Origin: Verrucomicrobiota bacterium
GTDB taxonomy: Bacteria; Verrucomicrobiota; Verrucomicrobiia; Opitutales; Intestinicryptomonadaceae
Assembly (NCBI GenBank): GCA_003343565.1
Contig: QALA01000078.1
Span: 1-63,156 of the forward strand
DNA: 63,156 bases
Reading direction: 5' to 3'
Positions 18,848-27,481 of this stretch are shown here, piece after piece. Both the position numbers and the translations under genes were made by a program. The notes below the pieces were generated by a model. That model was not told the origin of the DNA, searched no databases, and saw only the letters and a program-made list of their open reading frames with translations. Positions within the stretch are counted from its first letter, which is position 1, and every line of letters begins with the position of its first letter.

Positions 18848-20278
18848 TCAGTCTATGTCGCTTCTATTCCAAGTAAAGAAGCCGGTCAGGAGAAACCAAA
18901 AACTCGCATACACGCACGAGCTCTCAAACGGGCTTGCGACCGCCGAAACGAGAAGAACGCAGCAAATAGTGCCCAACATCACGACGCTCGAAAGGCCGAA
19001 GTCGAAGCGCGCCAACTGGCGCAGGAACAGCGCAAGCGGCGTCAGCAAGGCGAGCGCCAAACCGGCGAATCCGTCCTCGACGAGTTTCTTGAGCAAATCG
19101 CTCGTGGGCGACGACCACGACGACGCCCCCGTATCCGCCCCCTGAACAAATGCAAAAGCCGTCGGAAACGAACCGGCCCCCCAGCCGAACAGAGGCCTCT
19201 CGCTAATGAGCTTCATCGAATCCTCGAAAACGAGGGCTTTTTGGCGGAGCGTTATCGGCGAATTTTCGGAAACAATCAGCTTCTCGTCGGGATTTGAGAC
19301 GGATCCGTCGAAAAATGCGAAAATCAAAACCGCCGCAAAAGCGGCAAGCGCGAAGTACGCGACAGGCGAGGCAAACTTCGCCGCAGCCGAACCAAACTCG
19401 CCGGACTTCAACCTGCGCCCGATTTCGCCGAACTCCGGAAGGGCCGAAACGGCGAACAAAAACGCGCCCAGCGCGAAAATGGAGCAGGCGAATATGCGCT
19501 CTAACGGAGTCCCCGTCAAAAGCGCCGTAAAGAGCAGGACGCAGGCGCACGCAAGCATGAGAAAGCGAAACGAAAACAGGAACGCCGACAGACGCCTGTG
19601 CGGGGACGAATACAGCGCGCACGCAAAGGCCGCGCCCATCCATATCATTGCGAACGCGCACCACTGCGAAGAACTCGAAAAGGTCGAAAATCCGTCCTGG
19701 CGCATGTTGAGAACGTTGTTGACATTTTCAAGGCTGAACGAGAGCTCCAGCAGAAGTCCGACCAGCGCCAGCAAGGCCGCAATCATAACGCAGTACGACA
19801 AAATACGCCTCAATATGTAGCGCGAGCCGCAGATAAAATAGACCGAAAGCGCCGCCGCCGCAATGGCGAGCGTCTCAAGCGGGGGAAACAGCGCCGACTC
19901 CGCGCTGTCCGCCGCCGAAACTATCGCGGATCCCGAATAGTTGTCGAGGAGCCTAAACGCCGACACCCCGCCCGCGGACGCCATTTCCACGCACGGATTG
20001 AACACCCCCGCAATCGCGACGGCAAGGAGGGCCAAATACGGAGAAACCGACAAAGCGTAATTCAGACAAAGGCCGCGCGGCGCGTCCGGCCACACCCTCC
20101 GAAAAATCGCGACGTTCACCGGCGCAACGATTCCGAAAGCTATCAGCAATCCGCTGCAAGACTCCGAATTTCCGCCTCCGAGAAGCGCCGAAAGCAAAAC
20201 CATCACAAGGACGTTCGCAATCAGAATGCGCTCGCTTATATTCTGGGTGTTTCTCTTTATTACTTCTTCGTCGAGCAT
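18848..20278 (-). CDS. O-antigen ligase / polymerase family membrane protein
   Basis: A 476-residue polytopic membrane protein with about ten to twelve hydrophobic segments spread along its length. Between them, in the C-terminal half, lies a periplasmic-loop motif of the Wzy_C type: MKLISERPLFGWGAGSFPTAF. The family covers O-antigen ligases (WaaL), O-antigen polymerases and related glycan polymerases; sequence alone does not decide. Six other genes precede it in the same direction with tiny gaps (10 bases to the DJ-1 gene), although its function is unrelated to most of them. Confidence 0.72.
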   Translation of the reverse strand: MLDEEVIKRNTQNISERILIANVLVMVLLSALLGGGNSESCSGLLIAFGIVAPVNVAIFRRVWPDAPRGLCLNYALSVSPYLALLAVAIAGVFNPCVEMASAGGVSAFRLLDNYSGSAIVSAADSAESALFPPLETLAIAAAALSVYFICGSRYILRRILSYCVMIAALLALVGLLLELSFSLENVNNVLNMRQDGFSTFSSSSQWCAFAMIWMGAAFACALYSSPHRRLSAFLFSFRFLMLACACVLLFTALLTGTPLERIFACSIFALGAFLFAVSALPEFGEIGRRLKSGEFGSAAAKFASPVAYFALAAFAAVLIFAFFDGSVSNPDEKLIVSENSPITLRQKALVFEDSMKLISERPLFGWGAGSFPTAFAFVQGADTGASSWSSPTSDLLKKLVEDGFAGLALALLTPLALFLRQLARFDFGLSSVVMLGTICCVLLVSAVASPFESSCVYASFWFLLTGFFTWNRSDID

Positions 20279-20288
20279 GTTGAAACAA

Positions 20289-20846
20289 TTAAAGCCTTGG
20301 CGTATAACATATCGACGACGACACTTCCAGAGCTTTTTGCGCGCCTTCGAGAGCCGACGCTATTTCAAGCGCGAAAGCCATGGCCGTGCCCGCCCCGCGG
20401 GAGGTGACGGCGTTGCCGTCCCGCACGACGTCCGCGCGCTCGTCGATATCCGCGTTCGAGATTTCCGGCATCGCGCTCGGGTGGGCCGTAACGCGCGCTC
20501 CGGAAAAAACCCCGGCGCGGCAAAGCGCTCCGGGAGCCGCGCAGATTGCCGCCGTTATTTTTCCCGCCCGAAAGTGACGGGCGAAAAACTCAATCAGCCG
20601 CGCGTCGGAAGCCGCGGCGCGCACGCCCGGCCCGCCCACAAGAACCGCAGCGTCAAATTCCGACTCCGCAATCTCGGAAAACAGCGCGTCCGCGCAAACC
20701 GTTATCGAGCTTCTGCCGCATACCTGAAGGCGGTCGCCGACCGCAACAAGCTTCACGCAGACCCCCGCGCGCCTCAATATGTCGACGGGCGCGACGGCCT
20801 CGACCTCCTCAAATCCTTCAAAAATTACGACTGCGGCAGTTTTCAT
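20289..20846 (-). CDS. DJ-1/PfpI family protein
   Basis: A 185-residue protein of the DJ-1/ThiJ group. The conserved acidic residue is in FEGFEEVEAVAP and the nucleophile-elbow cysteine is Cys102 in AAICAAPGAL; GGPGVRAA and SRGAGTAMAFALEI are also typical. Members act as deglycase-, chaperone- or glyoxalase-like stress proteins; the exact activity here is unknown. Its ATG overlaps the stop of the alpha/beta hydrolase gene as ATGA, which implies coupled translation. Confidence 0.88.
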   Translation of the reverse strand: MKTAAVVIFEGFEEVEAVAPVDILRRAGVCVKLVAVGDRLQVCGRSSITVCADALFSEIAESEFDAAVLVGGPGVRAAASDARLIEFFARHFRAGKITAAICAAPGALCRAGVFSGARVTAHPSAMPEISNADIDERADVVRDGNAVTSRGAGTAMAFALEIASALEGAQKALEVSSSICYTPRL

Positions 20847-21625
20847 GGCCGCGGATTATTGACGAACGCGCACACCTCGTCAAAATAATTTTCGGCCTGC
20901 GCGAGAGCGTGGCCCGCGCCCTCAAACCACACCAAACGCTTGTCGGGTGAAGGCAGCAGGCTGAAAATCTTGCGGGCATTGCGCGGCGGAACCACGAAGT
21001 CCCGCGTTCCGTGCAGCACGAGAACCGGCATGCGGACTCCGGCGAGCTTTGAAGCGTTGTCCAATATCGACATCGGAACAATTCTCACCGGGCAGACGGC
21101 GTTTACTCCGTCGCTGAACGCGCCGCTCAACACGAGGCACCGGGCGTCGGGGTGGGCCGCCGCCAAATGCGACGCCGCCGCGCTGCCGAGCGAATATCCC
21201 ATCAGCGCAATCCTTTCTGCGGGAATTTTCATCGTGTCCGCAAGCCATTTCCACGCGGCGTCGGCGGCCATGTAGATCTTCTCTTCATCGGGCTTACCCG
21301 CGCTGAGCCCGTATCCCACATAGTCGTACGCAAGAACCGAAAATCCGCGGGCATTCAGCGTCCGCAAGACTTCGGCAATCTCGCCCAAATCCTCGCCGTT
21401 GCCGTGGCTGTAAAGAATGACCGGAGCCCCCGAAGCCGCCGGCAGCCAAACCGCGGCGGCGCGCTCGCCGTTTGCAAGCGGCAAAAACATCTGCGCCCGC
21501 GAATAGGACGGCGGCGGCGCCGGAAATATGACCGCATTTTTAAACAGCGCCACAAGGCCCAAAAACGCGCCGTACAAAACCAGTGCAACCGCGCAAAAAA
21601 CAAAAAATATGTGCGACCAATTCAT
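20843..21625 (-). CDS. Membrane-anchored alpha/beta hydrolase
   Basis: A 260-residue serine hydrolase with an N-terminal membrane segment (HIFFVFCAVALVLYGAFLGLVALF). The oxyanion region is SHGNGEDLG, the nucleophile is Ser145 in MGYSLGSAA, the acid is in HGTRDFVVP and the histidine in GAGHALAQ. It resembles the ABHD12/YfhR-type hydrolases that act on lipid or ester substrates near a membrane; substrate unknown. The start at 21625 overlaps the rsmA stop as ATGA and its stop overlaps the DJ-1 start in the same way, so it lies in the core of a tightly packed operon. Confidence 0.85.
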   Translation of the reverse strand: MNWSHIFFVFCAVALVLYGAFLGLVALFKNAVIFPAPPPSYSRAQMFLPLANGERAAAVWLPAASGAPVILYSHGNGEDLGEIAEVLRTLNARGFSVLAYDYVGYGLSAGKPDEEKIYMAADAAWKWLADTMKIPAERIALMGYSLGSAAASHLAAAHPDARCLVLSGAFSDGVNAVCPVRIVPMSILDNASKLAGVRMPVLVLHGTRDFVVPPRNARKIFSLLPSPDKRLVWFEGAGHALAQAENYFDEVCAFVNNPRP

Positions 21626-22470
21626 TTTGCCATTTCGTTCAGCGCCTTCCAATGGCGCATTTCAATCGCCTGCGGCCGGCTTTCCGGATTCAGCCCGTCG
21701 CACGAATCCAGCCATGCCGAAAGAATTTCCGCGTCCGCGCCCGCGCTCCTGGCTATTGAGCCGATCTGCTTGCGGCGCTTCAAAAATATCTTGCGAATCA
21801 GCCCCTTTGCCGCGCTTGAAAATATGTACGGATTCTCCAACAGCCTGAACGACGCCAAAACCGAATCCACCGCCGGGCGCGGATAAAAGCACTGCGCCGC
21901 CACCTTGTGCGAACATTCGAGAACGTACGCTCCGGAGAGAAAAACGGATATGGGCGAATATTCCCCGGTATTGGCCGCCGCGCAAAAGCGTTCGGCCGCC
22001 TCCTTCTGAAGCATAAGCGACATGCGCGACGGCAGGCGGGGTTCCGACAGCACGGCGTCCAGCCACGGAGTGCTTATCGAATACGGAAGGTTGGAGACTA
22101 TTTTGTATTCCGCAATATCCGCGGGCAGGTCCGCGAGCGGACGCTCCACGGCGTCGGCGTTTATCAGGCTGAAATTTTTTACGCCGGCAAAAATTTTCGA
22201 CAAATGCCCGAAGAGTTCCGCGTCGAGCTCAACCGCGTACACGCGCGCCCCGCGCGCAAGCAGGGCCCCCGTCAGCGTGCCCAAGCCGGGGCCGACCTCC
22301 ACAACCGAATCTGCGGGGCATACGCGCGCATAGTCGAGCGACTTTCCCACAATGTTTGCGTCCACCAAAAAATTCTGGCCGAGCCTCCTGTTCGGCACAT
22401 GCCCCATCGAGCGCAGAAGCCGCGCAGTCTGCGTGGGGGTCAGCCTTCCTTCCGACACGTCCGAATCCAT
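21622..22470 (-). CDS. rsmA: 16S rRNA (adenine1518-N6/adenine1519-N6)-dimethyltransferase
   Basis: A 282-residue enzyme that dimethylates two adjacent adenines near the 3' end of 16S rRNA. Motifs: LGQNFLVDANI, the SAM-binding VVEVGPGLGTLTGALL, and the catalytic NLPYSIST. The C-terminal part (FYPRPAVDSVLASF, RRKQIGSIAR) is also typical. The start at 22470 lies four bases after the trmB stop and gives a family-like N-terminus; a longer frame runs through trmB and is not used. Confidence 0.94.
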   Translation of the reverse strand: MDSDVSEGRLTPTQTARLLRSMGHVPNRRLGQNFLVDANIVGKSLDYARVCPADSVVEVGPGLGTLTGALLARGARVYAVELDAELFGHLSKIFAGVKNFSLINADAVERPLADLPADIAEYKIVSNLPYSISTPWLDAVLSEPRLPSRMSLMLQKEAAERFCAAANTGEYSPISVFLSGAYVLECSHKVAAQCFYPRPAVDSVLASFRLLENPYIFSSAAKGLIRKIFLKRRKQIGSIARSAGADAEILSAWLDSCDGLNPESRPQAIEMRHWKALNEMAK

Positions 22471-22474
22471 GCCT

Positions 22475-23062
22475 TCAGACGGCCTCCGCCGCGAGGGTTG
22501 AAAACTCCGGAAGTATGCGCTGAAACTGCGAGACCTCCTCCAGAGGAAGGGAGCTGTCCGCGCACAGCCTCCAGTTCGGATTGAGGGAGATAATCTCCCG
22601 CGTGCGGGCGAAGTACTCCGCGCAATCCGTGCGGAAGTGCAGCTTTGCGCCGGGCAGGCAGAACGGGCGCAGGGCGTCGAGAAACGCGGGCTGCATGAGC
22701 CTTCTGCGATGGTGCTTGGCCTTCGGCCACGGATCCGGGAAAAATACGAACACACGCTCAAGCCGCGCGCCCGCCGGCATGGACTCTAAAAATTCGGAAG
22801 CTTCGGCCTTCACGAAGTGCGCGTTTTCCGCGCGACGGTTGGCCGCGCGCCGCGCGCCGTCGCGCACGCGCTCGGATATGAGGTCTATTCCCACGCACGT
22901 CTCGCCGGGAAACGCCGACGCGTACGCGCTCAGGTAGTGCCCCTTTCCGCAGCCTATCTCCAGAGTGATTTTTCCGCCGCAAGACGCGAATATCGGCGCG
23001 CAGAGAGTCCGCAGATTCTCTATGCGCGCATTGCGCCGCGCCATGGCCTCCTCCAAGCTCAC
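22475..23062 (-). CDS. trmB: tRNA (guanine46-N7)-methyltransferase
   Basis: A 195-residue SAM-dependent methyltransferase acting on G46 of tRNA. The SAM motif is LEIGCGKGHYL, followed by CVGIDLISERV; the family signature FFPDPWPKAKHHRRR and the segment HFRTDCAEYF are clear. It starts three bases after nspC ends and is followed four bases later by rsmA. Confidence 0.94.
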   Translation of the reverse strand: MSLEEAMARRNARIENLRTLCAPIFASCGGKITLEIGCGKGHYLSAYASAFPGETCVGIDLISERVRDGARRAANRRAENAHFVKAEASEFLESMPAGARLERVFVFFPDPWPKAKHHRRRLMQPAFLDALRPFCLPGAKLHFRTDCAEYFARTREIISLNPNWRLCADSSLPLEEVSQFQRILPEFSTLAAEAV

Positions 23063-23065
23063 GCC

Positions 23066-24241
23066 TCAAAGCCTCCCTTTGAAATCGCCATATCCGAAAC
23101 TCTTTACGACTCTGAAATTCCCGGTGCGCGAATCGAACAGGCAGATGTCCGGCAGGGGCATTCCGTTGAAGGTGTTTGTCTTGACCATGGTGTATATGGC
23201 CATGTCGGCAAAAAACAGAATGTCGCCCTCACGCAGGGGAGCGTCGAAGGAGTAGTCTCCGATTCTGTCGCCCGCAAGGCAGGAGCGGCCGCAAAGCCTG
23301 TACGTGTGAGCCTTCCGGCCCGGCAGTTCCGCGCCGAACACGGCGGGCCGGTAGGGCATTTCAAGAACGTCCGGCATGTGGCAGACGGCGGAACAATCCA
23401 ATATCGCAATGGGCCCGCCGTTGTCGGTTATCTCCAATACGCGCGCGGCAAACACGCCGGCGTTAAGGGCCACGGCCTCGCCGGGTTCGAGATACACGTC
23501 CTCCACATTCGGATAGCGCGCGCGAAAACCGCGCACGACGTCTACAAGCCTCTCAATTCCGTAGTCCGGCCGCGTGATGTGGTGCCCGCCCCCGAAATTG
23601 ACGCTGCGCACCCGCGCGATTATGTCGCCGAACTTTTCCTCAAAAGCCGCGAGCGTGCGTTCGAGAACTCCGCTGTCCTGCTCGCACAGCGCGTGGAAGT
23701 GCAGCGCGTCTATCTTCGAGGCTATGTCCGCGCTCAAATTCGCGCGCAGCGCGCCGAGGCGCGAGCCCGAAGCGCACGGATTGTATATCTGGGTGGCCAC
23801 TTCCGAATACTCCGGATTCGCGCGCAAGCCTATGTGGATTCGCCGCCCGCGCGAACTTGCCGCGGAGCGCGCCAAAGCGGAAAATTTGTCTATCTGCGCC
23901 TCCGAATTGAATACGATGCAGTCGCAAAATTCGGCAAGCTCGCGCACTTCGTCCTCCCTAAAAGCGGGGCAATAGACATGTATTTCGCCCCCGAAATATT
24001 CCTTCGCAAGCAGGGCCTCATGCACGCCGCTCGACGTCGTCCCGCAGAGATATTTCGATATGAGGCCGAACGTCTCGTACATCGAAAACGCCTTCAGCGC
24101 CAAAAGCACGCGCGCGCCGCAGGCGTCTCCGGCGTCCTTAATCAGCTTCAGATTGCGCTCCAAGACGTCGGGAAAAACCACGTATGCGGGAGTGCGCAAC
24201 GCGTCCAAGTCCACGGCGCCGTTAAATATGTCGGTCGTCAT
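23066..24241 (-). CDS. nspC: Carboxynorspermidine decarboxylase
   Basis: A 391-residue PLP enzyme of the alanine racemase fold (group IV decarboxylases). The PLP lysine is Lys50 in LLALKAFSM. NFGGGHHITRPDYGIE is the phosphate-binding part, and CGRSCLAGDRIGDY carries the family cysteine/aspartate region. In the known pathway NspC decarboxylates carboxynorspermidine or carboxyspermidine to norspermidine or spermidine. The partner dehydrogenase is encoded divergently at 24910-26115, on the other side of the gamma-carbonic anhydrase gene, which supports the assignment. Confidence 0.9.
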   Translation of the reverse strand: MTTDIFNGAVDLDALRTPAYVVFPDVLERNLKLIKDAGDACGARVLLALKAFSMYETFGLISKYLCGTTSSGVHEALLAKEYFGGEIHVYCPAFREDEVRELAEFCDCIVFNSEAQIDKFSALARSAASSRGRRIHIGLRANPEYSEVATQIYNPCASGSRLGALRANLSADIASKIDALHFHALCEQDSGVLERTLAAFEEKFGDIIARVRSVNFGGGHHITRPDYGIERLVDVVRGFRARYPNVEDVYLEPGEAVALNAGVFAARVLEITDNGGPIAILDCSAVCHMPDVLEMPYRPAVFGAELPGRKAHTYRLCGRSCLAGDRIGDYSFDAPLREGDILFFADMAIYTMVKTNTFNGMPLPDICLFDSRTGNFRVVKSFGYGDFKGRL

Positions 24242-24278
24242 AGCTTTTGCTGCAAAAGCGGCACAGTGAAAAAATCCC

Positions 24279-24815
24279 CTATTTGAGCGACTGCTCCTTC
24301 GCCTTGTTGGCCGCCGCGAGCTTGACGTATTTGTGCGACCAATACGTCAGGCCCTCGCGCGTCTTGTCGTCGAGCGGCTTGACGACTTTTGCGGGCGAGC
24401 CTAGCACGAGCGATCCCGGAGGAACAACTGTCCCTTTGGTGACGAGCGCGCCCGCCCCGACAATGGAGCCGTCGCCGATTTCGGCCTTGTCGAGGACGAC
24501 CGCTCCCATGCCTATTAGACAGCCGTTGCCGATCTTGCACGCATGCAGGATAGCCCCGTGGCCCACGGTGGTGTACTCGCCGATTTCGACTCCGGCGTCG
24601 TCGGCCAGATGCACGACCGTCCCGTCCTGGAGGTTCGAGCCCCTGCCCAATTTTATGGAGTTTATGTCCGCGCGCAAGACGCAGCCGGGCCACACGCTTG
24701 CGTCGGCCTCTATGGAGACGTCGCCTATCAGCGTCGCCGCCCTGCTCACGTATGCGCTTGGGTGGATCTGCGGATCCTTACCAAGATATCTTTCGAGTCT
24801 TTCTTCTATTGTCAT
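24279..24815 (-). CDS. Gamma-carbonic anhydrase family protein
   Basis: A 178-residue left-handed beta-helix protein of the gamma-carbonic anhydrase/PaaY/YrdA group. Hexapeptide turns run through the centre, and the zinc-ligand histidines are visible in DGTVVHL and VGHGAILHAC. Whether it is an active carbonic anhydrase is not certain, since many members are of unproven activity. It is the first gene of a seven-gene minus-strand run (nspC follows after 37 bases) and is divergent from the carboxynorspermidine dehydrogenase gene with about 95 bases between. Confidence 0.88.
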   Translation of the reverse strand: MTIEERLERYLGKDPQIHPSAYVSRAATLIGDVSIEADASVWPGCVLRADINSIKLGRGSNLQDGTVVHLADDAGVEIGEYTTVGHGAILHACKIGNGCLIGMGAVVLDKAEIGDGSIVGAGALVTKGTVVPPGSLVLGSPAKVVKPLDDKTREGLTYWSHKYVKLAAANKAKEQSLK

Positions 24816-24909
24816 GGCAAAATTTTTTCAACCTCGCAAAATCTTGCTTGAACTATTCCGAATTTCAACGAAATTAAAACGTCGAAACCAACAAAGAACG
24901 CAACGTCTT

Positions 24910-26115
24910 ATGGCAAAAGTTTTGATAATCGGCGCCGGCGGAGTCGGCAGGGTGGTGACGCACAAGTGCGCGCAGATGCGCGACGTGTTCGACGAAATTT
25001 GGCTTGCCTCAAGAACCAGGCAAAAATGCGACAACATCGCTTCGGAAATTCCGGGCGAAATCCGCACAGCGCAAGTCGACGCCGACAACTCCGACGAGCT
25101 TGCCGGGCTGATCCGCAAGGCGGGCGCGGACATAGTCGTAAACGTCGCGCTGCCCTATCAGGACCTCTCCGTAATGGACGCCTGCCTGAAGGCCGGCGCG
25201 CACTACATAGACACGGCAAACTACGAGCCGCCGGACGTTGCGCACTTTGAATACAGCTGGCAGTGGGCCTATCGCGACAAGTTCAAAAACGCCGGCCTCA
25301 CCGCCGTGCTCGGTTCCGGATTCGACCCCGGAGTGACGAACATGTACTGCGCCTACGCGCAAAAGCACCTCTTCGACGAAATAAATTTCGTTGACATTCT
25401 CGACTGCAACGCGGGCGACCACGGACTTCCATTCGCGACGAATTTCAATCCGGAAATAAATATCCGCGAAATCACCGCCAACGGACGCTACTGGCAGGAC
25501 GGAAAGTGGATTGAAACCAAGCCCCTGCAAATTCGCTGCGACTTCGACTATCCGCAGATAGGCGTGAGACCGTCGTATCTGCTGTATCACGAGGAGTTGG
25601 AGTCGCTCTGCAAAAATCTGAAGGGGCTTAAGCGGATACGCTTCTGGATGACGTTCGGCGACAAGTATCTCACGCACCTGCGCGTCTTGGAGAACGTCGG
25701 CATGACCTCCATAAAGCCGATAAAAATAAAGGGCGTCGAAATAGAGCCGCTGGAATTTCTCAAGGCCGTCCTTCCCGATCCGGCCTCGCTGGGGCCGCTC
25801 ACAAAAGGCAAGACCAACATAGGTTGCGTATTCGACGGAATCAAAGACGGCAAGCGCAGAAAAGTCTACATATACAACGTCTGCGTGCACGAGGACTGCT
25901 ACGCCGAAGTCAAGAGCCAGGCGATATCGTACACCACCGGAGTCCCCGCCGCCTCCAGCGCGCGCCTTTTGGCCGCCGGACAGTGGAAGGGCGCGGGCGT
26001 GTTCAACATGGAGGAGCTCGATCCGGATCCGTTCCTAGAAACCGTATCGAAATTCGGGCTGCCGTTCAAAGTGGAGGAGCTTGACCCGGAAAAAAATTAC
26101 GAACTTCCGCAATGA
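24910..26115 (+). CDS. Saccharopine dehydrogenase family protein, probable carboxynorspermidine dehydrogenase
   Basis: A 401-residue NAD(P)-dependent enzyme. The Rossmann motif is VLIIGAGGVGRVV; GADIVVNVALPYQDL, YIDTANYEP and GSGFDPGVTNMYCAYA match the Lys1/carboxynorspermidine synthase branch of the saccharopine dehydrogenase family. In that branch the enzyme condenses aspartate semialdehyde with diaminopropane or putrescine to give carboxy(nor)spermidine, the substrate of NspC encoded close by. Start at 24910 is where homology begins. The pair implies that the organism makes spermidine or norspermidine without S-adenosylmethionine decarboxylase. Confidence 0.85.
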   Translation: MAKVLIIGAGGVGRVVTHKCAQMRDVFDEIWLASRTRQKCDNIASEIPGEIRTAQVDADNSDELAGLIRKAGADIVVNVALPYQDLSVMDACLKAGAHYIDTANYEPPDVAHFEYSWQWAYRDKFKNAGLTAVLGSGFDPGVTNMYCAYAQKHLFDEINFVDILDCNAGDHGLPFATNFNPEINIREITANGRYWQDGKWIETKPLQIRCDFDYPQIGVRPSYLLYHEELESLCKNLKGLKRIRFWMTFGDKYLTHLRVLENVGMTSIKPIKIKGVEIEPLEFLKAVLPDPASLGPLTKGKTNIGCVFDGIKDGKRRKVYIYNVCVHEDCYAEVKSQAISYTTGVPAASSARLLAAGQWKGAGVFNMEELDPDPFLETVSKFGLPFKVEELDPEKNYELPQ

Positions 26116-26186
26116 TGACGGATTTTCGCGCCCGCGCCCGGCCGCCGCGCTAAACGCCAACAACTCAACCCCAAATGCTCAATACC

Positions 26187-26525
26187 ATGAAGATGATAAA
26201 AGCCGTAATCAAACCCTTCAAGCTCGACGAAGTAAAAGAGGCCCTTGCGGAAATAGGCGTGGAGGGAATGACCGTGACCGAAGTCAAGGGATTCGGAAGG
26301 CAGAAGGGACATTCGGAAATATACAGGGGAAGCGAATACACAGTGGAACTGCTCCCGAAAGTGGTCATAGACGTCTGCGTGCCCTCTGACATGGCCGATA
26401 AAACCGTCGAAACCATTTTAAAATCCGCAAAGACCGGCAAAATAGGCGACGGAAAAATATTCGTCTCTCCCGTGGAGCAGGCGTACCGGATCCGCACGGG
26501 AGAAAAGGGCGTGATAGCCTTGTAG
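26187..26525 (+). CDS. glnB: Nitrogen regulatory protein PII
   Basis: A 112-residue PII signal protein. The start at 26187 (MKMIKAVIKPFKLDEVKEAL) gives the canonical length and places the uridylylation tyrosine exactly at residue 51 in YRGSEYTVE. The T-loop GFGRQKGHSEIYRGSEY and the C-terminal KTGKIGDGKIF, VEQAYRIRTGEKG are conserved. An in-frame ATG four codons earlier is less likely. PII integrates 2-oxoglutarate, ATP/ADP and glutamine status. No amtB or glnA is adjacent, so glnB and glnK cannot be told apart by context. Confidence 0.93.
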   Translation: MKMIKAVIKPFKLDEVKEALAEIGVEGMTVTEVKGFGRQKGHSEIYRGSEYTVELLPKVVIDVCVPSDMADKTVETILKSAKTGKIGDGKIFVSPVEQAYRIRTGEKGVIAL

Positions 26526-26757
26526 CCGGCGCCTGCGCGCGCTAAAAAAAATGCCGTTAATACAAACGCGGCCGTTTCGCGTCTTTTAAGTGCGGCGGCC
26601 AAATAAGCGGCTCGCTCCAGCCCGGCAACATACAAACCGCCTGCGAAACCGCCCGCATGAAAATTTTGCGAATTAAAATACCGGCACATAAGCGTCTCTT
26701 CTTACGCGGTTATTAGTTAACGCGCGCAACACAAGCGCGCAAGGCAAAATCCGCCCC

Positions 26758-27060
26758 CAATGCCGCCGCGCAATACTTAAAAAACTCCGTTGCGCCGCAT
26801 TAAAAAACAGCGCGCGCAACCCAAGCGCGCGTAAAACCAAAGTCAGACGTTATCTCTTGCGCCTCAAGGCAAACGCGCAACGCGCCTTCCCCTCCATTCT
26901 CTCAACGCGCAGACAAAATATGCAAAAGCGAGGCGAGACGAAAATTTTGTGGAAAATAAAAAAATTTTGCCAAATAAAATGCCTCGCGCACAAACGCATT
27001 TGCGCACGTTCAGGCAATCAACGCGCGCAATCTTTAAGCCCGCAAAACGAAAGCCGCCGC
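26758..27060. repeat. 303-bp tandem repeat, copy 1
   Basis: The unit begins CAATGCCGCCGCGCAATACT and is exactly 303 bases long. It is about 95 per cent identical to copy 2. A further partial match (26721-26757) precedes it. Internal frames on both strands look alike in each copy only because the DNA is repeated; none resembles a protein family. Confidence 0.9.
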
Positions 27061-27363
27061 CAATGCCGCCGCGCAATACTTAAAAAACTCCGTTGCGCCG
27101 CATTTAAAAACAGCGCGCGCAACCCAAGCGCGCGTAAAACCAAACTCAGACGTTATCTCTTGCGCCGCAAGGCAAACGCGCAACGCGCTTTCCCTTCCTT
27201 TCTCTCAACGCGCAGACAAAATTTGCAAAAGCGAGACGGGGCGAAAATCTTGCGGAAATAAAAAAAATTTTGCCAAATAAAATGCCGCGCGCACAAACGC
27301 ATTTGCGCATATTCAGGCAATCAACGCGCGCAATCTTTAAGCCCGCAAAACGAAAGTCGCCGC
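27061..27363. repeat. 303-bp tandem repeat, copy 2
   Basis: Same unit as copy 1, directly adjoining it. Differences are scattered substitutions and one- to two-base length changes in A-runs. The unit contains an A/T-rich segment flanked by GCGCGC-rich blocks and several CAACGCGC motifs. Confidence 0.9.
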
Positions 27364-27412
27364 CAATACCGCCGCGCAATACTTAAAAAAACTCCGTTGC
27401 GCCGCATAAAAA
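27364..27412. repeat. 303-bp tandem repeat, truncated copy 3
   Basis: The first 49 or so bases of the unit recur a third time, then diverge shortly before the ymdB terminator. Confidence 0.85.
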
Positions 27413-27454
27413 ACAACGCCACTGTCGGCGTTAAATTAAAGCGCGCGCAAACAG

Positions 27455-27478
27455 AAAACGCCGCGGCGTTTTGCGGCG
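27455..27478 (-). terminator. Terminator of adk-ymdB operon
   Basis: Minus strand: CGCCGC (27473-27478) pairs with GCGGCG (27459-27464), with a short T-run at 27455-27458. It sits directly after the ymdB stop. Confidence 0.5.
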
Positions 27479-27481
27479 CGT

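Noticed and set aside
26857..27379. Repeated short frames (70-134 codons) in the 303-bp tandem repeat
   Set aside because: Similarity between them is explained by DNA repetition; no start signals and no family resemblance.
26721..27412. CRISPR array
   Set aside because: The repeat unit is 303 bases and continuous, without short direct repeats alternating with unique spacers, and no cas genes are near.
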